A stretch of DNA of 42,926 nucleotides, from positions 1 to 42,926 of the forward strand of contig JAHFNC010000006.1 of the NCBI GenBank assembly GCA_023267535.1. The letters are read 5' to 3'. The notes beneath the pieces were generated by a model. That model was not told where the DNA came from. It saw only the letters and a list, made by a program, of their open reading frames with translations, and searched no databases. The position numbers and the translations under genes are program-made. Of this stretch, positions 36,243 through 42,926 are shown piece by piece. Numbering within the stretch: the first letter of the stretch is position 1; each line of letters starts with the position of its first letter. Source of the stretch: a bacterium. Its GTDB lineage: Bacteria; Patescibacteriota; Minisyncoccia; Phycocordibacterales; UBA5272.

Positions 36243-37379
36243 TTAGTTTACACTCCCATGATTAATAAGCCAATCCAAAAGTGGATTTAAATCCGTGTAA
36301 GCAGCGCAAACATATTTGTCTCCCCCACCATAATAAACATATAATCTATCTTTTCCTTCGTGTTCTTTAACTATCGCTCCACAAGCATAAACAATTCCTG
36401 GCTTCCAATCATTCTCATACCAAGAGTCTGGTTCAAGAAGTGGCAAGACCGATTGAGCGATTACCTTTCTTGGATTTTTCAAATCAAGTAATTGCGCTCC
36501 AAGTTTATATTTATGTGGTTCAGAATCTTGATTGGCATGATAAAGCACAAGCCACCCCTTTTCTGTTTTAAGTGGTGGTGGCCCAGCTCCACGAATACGA
36601 GACTCCCAGCCACCTTCTCTTCCTGAAGTGCGCACTCCGACCGGACTTTTTATAAATGGTTCAGTGATTCCAATATCAGTCAGCGAATCTCGGTATTCAA
36701 TTTCTACTTTCGGAGAAATTGAATGAAGCACCGCAAACTTCCCTCTAATTTTTTCTGGAAAGACCATCCAGTTTTTATGAATCTCTTGCGGAGGAGAAAT
36801 AAGTATCGGTTTACTCCACGCCGACCATCTCTTTTGCAAAAAATCTTTTTCACTAATCATTGTTAATCCAATACGAATAAAATCCCAACCATCAAAAGCG
36901 TTGAAGGTCATATAAATAGTTCCATCAATACAAACAATTCTTGGGTCTTCACACCCGCCGAAGCTTCCACCGGATGGATACATTACTGGGTCAAATTTCT
37001 GTAGCCCTTTATAAATGAGTCTTGGCTTTTCAAAAGAAAAAGCTGGGTAAGTGTCACCATTTCCAAAATGAAATCCATCTTTGCTCGTTGCATATCCGAC
37101 TCGTGACACACCATCAGAGCCAACTGCTCGGTATAGCATATGAATATCATCACCGATTTTAATCGCCGCCGGATTAAACACTCCTTCGCTTTCCCATGAC
37201 AAATGTTGTCTAGGACTTAGTATTGGATTTTTTTCATTTCTAGTTAACGAGTGTTTAACGGGAGCCAATTTCCCTTTTTTTCTTTCAAAAAAAAGAAAAA
37301 TACCAACCCCAACCAAAACAACAATCGCTATTAAGCCAATCTGGTTAACGAGTGTTGTAAAAGTTAGCGGTTGATCCAT
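36243..37379 (-). CDS. N-terminally membrane-anchored GH130-family protein
   Basis: LIAIVVLVGVGIFLFFERKKGK TM anchor then FNPAAIKIGDDIHMLYRAVG, GGCEDPRIVCIDG, YVYYGGGDKYV. Confidence 0.85.
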   Translation of the reverse strand: MDQPLTFTTLVNQIGLIAIVVLVGVGIFLFFERKKGKLAPVKHSLTRNEKNPILSPRQHLSWESEGVFNPAAIKIGDDIHMLYRAVGSDGVSRVGYATSKDGFHFGNGDTYPAFSFEKPRLIYKGLQKFDPVMYPSGGSFGGCEDPRIVCIDGTIYMTFNAFDGWDFIRIGLTMISEKDFLQKRWSAWSKPILISPPQEIHKNWMVFPEKIRGKFAVLHSISPKVEIEYRDSLTDIGITEPFIKSPVGVRTSGREGGWESRIRGAGPPPLKTEKGWLVLYHANQDSEPHKYKLGAQLLDLKNPRKVIAQSVLPLLEPDSWYENDWKPGIVYACGAIVKEHEGKDRLYVYYGGGDKYVCAAYTDLNPLLDWLINHGSVN

Positions 37380-37394
37380 AATTATTAAAATAAA

Positions 37395-37748
37395 CTAGGC
37401 TCGTCCGTATTTGTCTTCTATTCTTTCTATATCATTTTCATCAAATTCTCCAAAGGCAATTTCAAGGATAATGACCTCTTTATCCCCGGCCTCAACTCTA
37501 TGCTCAGTCTCAGGTGGTACCGTCATTTCATCTCCAACTAAAACATTTCTTTTGTCATCACCAATGGTAATTACTCCAGTTCCGGAAATGATTTTCCAAA
37601 ACTCACTTCTATGAGAATGTTTTTGTAAACTAAAAGATTCGTTAGGTAGAACTGTGATTATTTTTACTGTTGATTTTTCGTTCAAAGTAAAACGTTCAAA
37701 ACTCCCCCACGGTCTTATTTCTTTATCATAAGATTTTAACGGGTCCAT
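37395..37748 (-). CDS. Cupin-type mannose-6-phosphate isomerase (PMI type II-like)
   Basis: RPWGSFERFTLNEKSTVKIITVLPNESFSLQKHSHRSEFWKIISGTGVITIGD...PPETEHRVEAGDKEVIILEIAFG. Confidence 0.9.
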   Translation of the reverse strand: MDPLKSYDKEIRPWGSFERFTLNEKSTVKIITVLPNESFSLQKHSHRSEFWKIISGTGVITIGDDKRNVLVGDEMTVPPETEHRVEAGDKEVIILEIAFGEFDENDIERIEDKYGRA

Positions 37749-37841
37749 TTAAATATTATATATCCATATTGGTATATCTTTAGGTGGATAAACCTGTGTG
37801 GATTAGATTTAAATCCAAAATATGATAATATTAGAAAACTT

Positions 37842-37929
37842 GGAGAGTTGGCTGAGCTGGTCGAAGGCACCTCACTGCTAACGAGGCGAGGGTTTACACC
37901 CTCCGTGGGTTCGAATCCCACACTCTCCG
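37842..37929 (+). tRNA. tRNA-Ser (anticodon GCU)
   Basis: GGAGAGT/ACTCTCC acceptor, anticodon loop CTGCTAA, long variable arm GAGGGTTTACACCCTC, TGGGTTCGAATCCCA T-arm. Confidence 0.96.
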
Positions 37930-37934
37930 CTCGT

Positions 37935-37967
37935 ATAAAAAAGAGACGCTCCTGCGTCCTTTTTTAT
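37935..37967 (+). terminator. Terminator-like hairpin after tRNA-Ser
   Basis: ATAAAAAAG-(A)-GACGC-TCCT-GCGTC-CTTTTTTAT. Confidence 0.75.
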
Positions 37968-38002
37968 TGAGTGGGAAGTGTAACAAGACAACTGCTTGTC
38001 TT

Positions 38003-38133
38003 GTGTGGGATTCGAACTGAGTCGCTTCGAACAAAGTGAGGTGACGAAGCCGGGGTCGCGACTTTGAGTGTTTTGTAAGTGTAATCACGAAACAAAATAC
38101 CAAAGTGGTGACCGAATATCCCACACTCTCCGC
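38003..38133. repeat. Inverted tRNA-Ser fragment and direct repeat of the tRNA 3' end
   Basis: GTGTGGGATTCGAAC 38003-38017 is the reverse complement of the tRNA T-arm; AGTGAGGTG 38036-38044 is the reverse complement of CACCTCACT; TCCCACACTCTCCGC 38119-38133 exactly repeats 37916-37930. Confidence 0.75.
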
Positions 38134-38138
38134 ACAAC

Positions 38139-38168
38139 ACAAAACAGAAGCAGTTGCTTCTGTTTTGT
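38139..38168. terminator. 14-bp perfect hairpin ACAAAACAGAAGCA-GT-TGCTTCTGTTTTGT
   Basis: Immediately after the repeated tRNA 3' end. Confidence 0.7.
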
Positions 38169-38249
38169 TAATTAATAATCTTATGTTACATTATCTTGGT
38201 CAGTAAGCAGTAACAACAACACTGATGAAGCACTTTTAAAAGAAGGGAG

Positions 38250-38273
38250 GTTAATATGGAAAACCATATTAAC
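38250..38273 (+). promoter_or_regulatory. Perfect 10-bp hairpin containing the start codon of the 53-aa ORF
   Basis: GTTAATATGG-AAAA-CCATATTAAC, adjoining GGGAGG. Confidence 0.75.
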
Positions 38274-38417
38274 TACGCATTATATGAAGAAATAGTTGGT
38301 TTTGATGGCGAAAACATTGTTGCCTATATCCAAGCACTCATCGAGTGTGAGGATTATGTGACATTGTATTCTGCCAAGAAGCCATCGCTTTCTGATTATG
38401 ATGCATCTGGGGTCTAA
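38256..38417 (+). CDS. Small (53 aa) acidic protein MENHINYALYEEIVGFDGENIVAYIQALIECEDYVTLYSAKKPSLSDYDASGV
   Basis: Strong SD GGGAGG directly upstream, terminator downstream; not in the ORF track. Confidence 0.62.
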   Translation: MENHINYALYEEIVGFDGENIVAYIQALIECEDYVTLYSAKKPSLSDYDASGV

Positions 38418-38491
38418 CCCTAGAATCTCTGCTCGAGTGGGTGGCGTCGTGTGATATTACTTCGCACAAATATTCCCCCATAGAAGCAGAC

Positions 38492-38517
38492 AACCCGCAT
38501 TTGATATGCGGGTTTTT
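38492..38517 (+). terminator. Intrinsic terminator AACCCGCAT-TTGAT-ATGCGGGTT-TTT
   Basis: 9-bp stem and T-tract. Confidence 0.9.
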
Positions 38518-38549
38518 GATTTTCTATAATTTTATTTTTCCATAAATAC

Positions 38550-38581
38550 AAAACAACACCGCTATAAGTCGGTGTTGTTTT
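38550..38581. terminator. 12-bp perfect hairpin AAAACAACACCG...CGGTGTTGTTTT
   Basis: Between the small ORF and the convergent 38655-39191 gene. Confidence 0.8.
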
Positions 38582-38654
38582 GATTTTGTTTTCTAACTCT
38601 GGTATTTCTGTCTACCTTGCGGTAGAAAGAGAAAGTTACGAGACATACTAGATG

Positions 38655-39191
38655 TTAATCTGTGTCTGTCTCGATATTACTCATAATAGTTAGAACTTCG
38701 TCAGGATAAGTTGGAACAACAGTTCCGTTGTAATAGTAGAGCTTATCTGAAACAGATTTACCAGCATAGTATCTAGAGGTCTTAAGATTAGCACCACCTA
38801 GGTTTTTACCAAGAGCTTCAATAGACTCTTCATAGGTTTTAAAGTTATTTAGCTTACAAGATCCCCAACCGAATGGATTGTGACCACAAGCTTCCTTTCC
38901 ACCAGAAGACTCACGAATAGCGATAGCTGGAAGTAAACGATAGTCTAGACCGTATTTTTCAGCGACTAAAACGAAAGACATACCTGTTCCGTAAAGTGGC
39001 ATAGATCTTTCTTTGAAATAAGTGTCCAAGATACTAGCCTTTTGTTTACGCAAATCGTCCACAGAAATCTCAACCTTGGTTTGAGGTGAAGACTTTAGTG
39101 AACCCATATTTAGAGTAAGAGTTGCTGTCGGAATCGTTAAAAATGGAACGAAAGCGAGAAGCTTACTTACTTTGTATATTTGTTTTAACAT
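38655..39191 (-). CDS. Secreted lysozyme/glucosaminidase-like protein
   Basis: Hydrophobic N-terminus; EKYGLDYRLLPAIAIRESSGGKEACGHNPFGWG...FKTYEESIEALGKNL typical of glucosaminidase/transglycosylase-like domains. Confidence 0.72.
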   Translation of the reverse strand: MLKQIYKVSKLLAFVPFLTIPTATLTLNMGSLKSSPQTKVEISVDDLRKQKASILDTYFKERSMPLYGTGMSFVLVAEKYGLDYRLLPAIAIRESSGGKEACGHNPFGWGSCKLNNFKTYEESIEALGKNLGGANLKTSRYYAGKSVSDKLYYYNGTVVPTYPDEVLTIMSNIETDTD

Positions 39192-39299
39192 AGTGTGTCA
39201 GTTACGCTCTGACAACGGCCCGAAACTGCATTTGGGAAAAAATAAAATACCGATATGACTCTGGTATTTGACTTTTAACCTTGTTTATTGTGTGGTAAC

Positions 39300-39328
39300 A
39301 TTGTAGCAGAAAACTTCCCTCTTGTCAA
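39300..39328 (-). promoter_or_regulatory. Promoter TTGACA-N17-TACAAT upstream of the lysozyme-like gene
   Basis: Minus strand: TTGACA 39323-39328, TACAAT 39300-39305, 17-nt spacer. Confidence 0.8.
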
Positions 39329-39564
39329 GGATTACAACACAAAACAGCCTATATTGTCAATAGTAAAGGACAGAAAATACCTTGATTTTAAAGTATTTTT
39401 TTAGATATAAAAATTTGAGCCAATTTCTGCCTAAACCTAGTAATTCCCCCTATTTTGATTATATTTTAGCCACCTTACACCCGATAGACATTAATTATCT
39501 TATAAAGATTGTTTATGGGATAACTTTTTTAAACATAATAGTATACTTGAATCATTAAGTATCT

Positions 39565-42500
39565 ATGACTCATAAAAATGACTATCTTGATGTTGCTGTA
39601 GTAGTCTTACTTTTAATAATTTCAGGATTTGTGTTAATTAGGCATCTATTTGGTGCCACATGGATAGTCCACACGATTCCTGGGGGAAACCATACTTGGA
39701 CTTCTGTAATCTCATCGTCTGACGGCACAAAGCTGGCAGCTGTTGAGTATGGCGGCTATATTTATACTTCTACCGATAGTGGCACTAATTGGACCCAAAG
39801 AGCTACTGATAGTTTTAGAACTTGGAAATCTGTTACTTCATCTTCAGATGGAGTAAAGTTGGTTGCAACTGTGGAGAACGGCTACATTTACACCTCTGTA
39901 GATAGCGGAGTAAATTGGGTTGAACGAACAACGTCCGGCATTCACAGCTGGTCTTCTGTAACATCATCGTCTGATGGAACCAAACTTGTGGCGGTTGTTT
40001 ATGGTGGTTACATTTATACTTCATCAGATAGTGGTGCTAATTGGAATGAAAGAGTAGTTGAAAATGCAAACAACAATTGGCTCTCGGTCACTTCTTCGTC
40101 TAACGGAACTAAGCTCGCTGTAATTGATGGCGGAGGATACATTTATACTTCTACTGACAGTGGAGCTAATTGGGCTGAGAGCACAACATCCGATACTCGT
40201 AGCTGGTCTTCAATAACATCTTCATCAGATGGAACTAAACTTGCGGCAACAGTGGATGGTAGTGGCTATATCTATACTTCTACTGACAGTGGTGCTACAT
40301 GGGTAGAACGAACTGATGCTGGAGCGCTCGGATGGAAATCAATCACTTCTTCTTCTGATGGAATGAAACTTGCAGCTGTTGATAATTTTGAAAGGGATTA
40401 CATACATACATCTTCAGATGGTGGAGCCACCTGGACTGAGCAAACTTCTTCTGGCTCACACCCATGGATTTCAATCACCTCCTCTTCTGATGGAACCAAA
40501 CTTGTGGCAGTTGTAGATGGTGGTCGTATATATACTTCTACTAACAGTGGTGGGGCTTGGTCGGAAAAAACTACTCCAGGTGGTGGACATTACTTTACAC
40601 ATCTAACTTCTTCTTCAGATGGGGTTAAGCTCGCTGTCGCAGACAATGTTGGTTATATTTATACTTCTACTGACAGCGGAAATACTTGGACTGAACGAAC
40701 TTCTTCTGGTATGCGCGCTTGGTCTTCAATCACTTCATCATCTGATGGAACAAAGCTTGCGGCAACTGAATATGGGGGTTTTGTTTATGTCTCTACTGAC
40801 AGTGGAGCAACATGGAGAAGAACTGATGCTGGTGCCATGCCATGGCTTTCAATTACTTCATCTTCAGATGGGGTTAAGCTCGTCGCTTCTGAAAATGGTG
40901 GCAATATTTATACTTCTACTGATAGCGGAAGTACTTGGGTTAACCGCTCCCCTGTTTTACGATGGCTCGCTTCTGTTACCTCTTCTTCTGACGGCACTAA
41001 ACTTGCTGTTGCAGAATTTAATGACACTATTGGAGATATTTATGTATCAAACAACAGTGGAGCAACATGGACTATAACATCTGCTGGTTCTCTTGGTTGG
41101 ACTTCTATAACCTCATCATCTGATGGCACAAAACTTGCAGCAACTGATGGAGGCACAACTAATGGCGGAGGATACATTTATACTTCTACTGACAGTGGAG
41201 CTACCTGGGTAGTCCGAACTTCCTTAGGCATACACAATTGGTCTTCAATTATTTCATCATCCGACGGCATTAGACTAGCAGCAGTAGAAAACAGTGGTTA
41301 TGTTTACACTTCTGCTGATGGTGGAGCTAGTTGGACCAGCCATACTTCTATAGGACCATTTGCATGGACTTCGATTACCTCATCATCAGATGGAACAAAA
41401 TTGATAGCAACTAACGGCGGGGAGATTTACACTACTACAGTTGACCCTGTTTCAGCTCCAACTTTAACCACACAGTCAGCATCATTAGTAACTGCAGTTT
41501 CAGCAAGTTTAAATGGAAGTATTACAGCAACAGGAGGAGCTTATGCCTCTATTCGTGGTTTTGTTTATGGAACAACCACTCTTTATGGAGCCACAACAAC
41601 AGAAAATGGTTCATTTGGTATTGAAACATTTACAGCGACTACTTCAAATTTAATCTGTAATACTCTTTATCATTTTAAATCATATGCAACAAATTCTGGT
41701 GGCACAGCATTTGGCGCAGACACCACATTTACCACATCTCCCTGCGATATAACTCCACCAACCATATCAAATATTTCATCGGGAACTCCTGGTAGCAATG
41801 CAGCCACAATATCGTGGAACACAAACGAAGGTGCGACTAGTCAGGTGCAGTATGGATTAACATCAAGTTACGGAACAACCACAATTGACCCAACTTTAGT
41901 TACTTCTCACTCAGTAAACATTTCAGGATTGTCGGCTAGCACCACCTATCATTTCAAAATTACTTCCGTTGACGCTTCTAATAATTCTACAACTTCAATT
42001 GATTTAACATTTAGAACTGCTTTAACTCCCGATATCACACCTCCAGTTATATCAAATATTTCGTCTGCAACTCCAGGGAATAATACAGCTATAATAACTT
42101 GGACAACGAATGAGGGAGCAACTAGTCAGGTTCAGTATGGAATGACACCACCGAGTTATGGGTCTTACACTACACTTGATCCTGCCTTAACAACTTCTCA
42201 TTCAGTTACCCTTTCTAATCTTCCTTCTGGCATCATCTACCACTTTAGAGTTATCTCTTCTGACACATCGCACAACACTTCAACATCTAGTGATCAATCC
42301 TTAGCGGCTACATACCCCTCTGTTGTTGTTTCTACTCCACCAAGCAATAATGTAAGTGGTGGTGGGGGCGGAGGAGGAGGTGGTGGAGGAGGAAGCGTAG
42401 GAATTATGCAACCATCTTATGTTGTTTCTTCAACTACGATAGTGAATAAAGTAACCACCACGGCTTCATCGTCAAAACCTTCATCAAAGACTTCTACAAG

Positions 42501-42795
42501 TTTAATTCCTTCTACTACTTCTAACTCTTCTGCCAAAATAACATCAACATCAAAACCTACATTCAGTGGAGATATTTTCTTAGGTTCAAGTGGAAATGAT
42601 GTTAAGTTACTCCAACAATTTCTTAATGCAAACGGATACATAATTGCTACTCAAGGAATCGGCTCCCCTGGTAAAGAAAGCACTTTTTTTGGAGCTATGA
42701 CTAAAAAGGCACTTGCTAAATATCAAGCAGATAAAGGTATATCAGCTACTGGTTATCTAGGACCAATTACTAGAAAATTTATTTCTGGAAAATAA
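39565..42795 (+). CDS. Surface protein: N-terminal TM, 14 sialidase/BNR-like propeller repeats, FN3-like domains, poly-Gly linker, Ser/Thr-rich spacer, C-terminal peptidoglycan-binding domain
   Basis: Repeats of W.SITSSSDGTKLAA...GGYIYTSTDSGATW; TPPTISNISSGTPGSNAATISWNTNEGATSQVQYG twice; LGSSGNDVKLLQQFLNANGY...YLGPITRKFI. Confidence 0.92.
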   Translation: MTHKNDYLDVAVVVLLLIISGFVLIRHLFGATWIVHTIPGGNHTWTSVISSSDGTKLAAVEYGGYIYTSTDSGTNWTQRATDSFRTWKSVTSSSDGVKLVATVENGYIYTSVDSGVNWVERTTSGIHSWSSVTSSSDGTKLVAVVYGGYIYTSSDSGANWNERVVENANNNWLSVTSSSNGTKLAVIDGGGYIYTSTDSGANWAESTTSDTRSWSSITSSSDGTKLAATVDGSGYIYTSTDSGATWVERTDAGALGWKSITSSSDGMKLAAVDNFERDYIHTSSDGGATWTEQTSSGSHPWISITSSSDGTKLVAVVDGGRIYTSTNSGGAWSEKTTPGGGHYFTHLTSSSDGVKLAVADNVGYIYTSTDSGNTWTERTSSGMRAWSSITSSSDGTKLAATEYGGFVYVSTDSGATWRRTDAGAMPWLSITSSSDGVKLVASENGGNIYTSTDSGSTWVNRSPVLRWLASVTSSSDGTKLAVAEFNDTIGDIYVSNNSGATWTITSAGSLGWTSITSSSDGTKLAATDGGTTNGGGYIYTSTDSGATWVVRTSLGIHNWSSIISSSDGIRLAAVENSGYVYTSADGGASWTSHTSIGPFAWTSITSSSDGTKLIATNGGEIYTTTVDPVSAPTLTTQSASLVTAVSASLNGSITATGGAYASIRGFVYGTTTLYGATTTENGSFGIETFTATTSNLICNTLYHFKSYATNSGGTAFGADTTFTTSPCDITPPTISNISSGTPGSNAATISWNTNEGATSQVQYGLTSSYGTTTIDPTLVTSHSVNISGLSASTTYHFKITSVDASNNSTTSIDLTFRTALTPDITPPVISNISSATPGNNTAIITWTTNEGATSQVQYGMTPPSYGSYTTLDPALTTSHSVTLSNLPSGIIYHFRVISSDTSHNTSTSSDQSLAATYPSVVVSTPPSNNVSGGGGGGGGGGGGSVGIMQPSYVVSSTTIVNKVTTTASSSKPSSKTSTSLIPSTTSNSSAKITSTSKPTFSGDIFLGSSGNDVKLLQQFLNANGYIIATQGIGSPGKESTFFGAMTKKALAKYQADKGISATGYLGPITRKFISGK
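39691..41446 (+). repeat. Fourteen tandem ~40-aa propeller repeats
   Basis: Fourteen SSS(D/N)G(T/V/M/I) occurrences counted in the translation. Confidence 0.88.
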
Positions 42796-42926
42796 TTTTA
42801 CCGATGTGAGGGTTCAACAGGTAGAACTTAATGAGTTCATTACCCCATAAGGCTTATTTATTGTTTTTTAGTGTATCATTTTAACCCTTCTCGTGACTAT
42901 ATGAAAAAGTGACAAAAGTGACACAT

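Noticed and set aside
37990-38133. A second tRNA-Ser gene
   Set aside because: Only fragments and a 3' end are present; no matching 5' acceptor strand or anticodon arm could be assembled on either strand.
37736-38142. ORFs 37736-37921 and 37894-38142 (-) over the tRNA
   Set aside because: They run antisense through tRNA-Ser and its repeat; no coding evidence.
40619-41077. 152-aa alternate-frame ORF within the propeller adhesin
   Set aside because: Repeat-driven shadow frame (periodic LSSLSQ...LLLTAE) with no start signals.
42796-42926. Possible gene start at the right edge (ATGAAAAAGTGA)
   Set aside because: Immediate in-frame stop; no ORF supported before the window ends.

Overview
The window looks like a ~43 kb piece of an AT-rich Patescibacteria/CPR (Parcubacteria-like) chromosome. 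This placement is inferred from gene content and style; no search was run. The two ends encode large secreted beta-propeller surface proteins. At the left, an LVIVD-repeat protein runs off the window edge and is absent from the supplied ORF track. At the right, a 14-repeat propeller carries FN3-like domains and a peptidoglycan-binding domain. Between them lie housekeeping genes (rnhB, dnaE, secG, RNase J, rRNA pseudouridine synthase, uvrC/uvrA/uvrB, tgt, ung), a tRNA-Ser(GCU), and a carbon-metabolism block: split transketolase, ribulose-P epimerase, rpiB, gap, PfkB kinase plus DUF2090-type aldolase, and a PMI-cupin / GH130 / tandem-GH130 / PMM-like HAD module. Main points for follow-up: (1) the GH130-PMM-PMI module, which could form a mannoside phosphorolysis or mannogen-like cycle; (2) a family of nested palindromic elements with shared cores at gene 3' ends, whose outer arm duplicates, inverted, the end of the adjacent gene; (3) at least eleven genes with a -10 box 6-8 nt before the start codon, suggesting leaderless transcripts, contrasted with tiny ORFs carrying strong SDs and terminators; (4) several unannotated small genes, one with its ATG inside a perfect hairpin and one Cys-rich protein behind a leader ORF and a palindromic SD; (5) a TGT that has lost its zinc-site cysteines. 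No CRISPR array, rRNA or transposase gene was seen.
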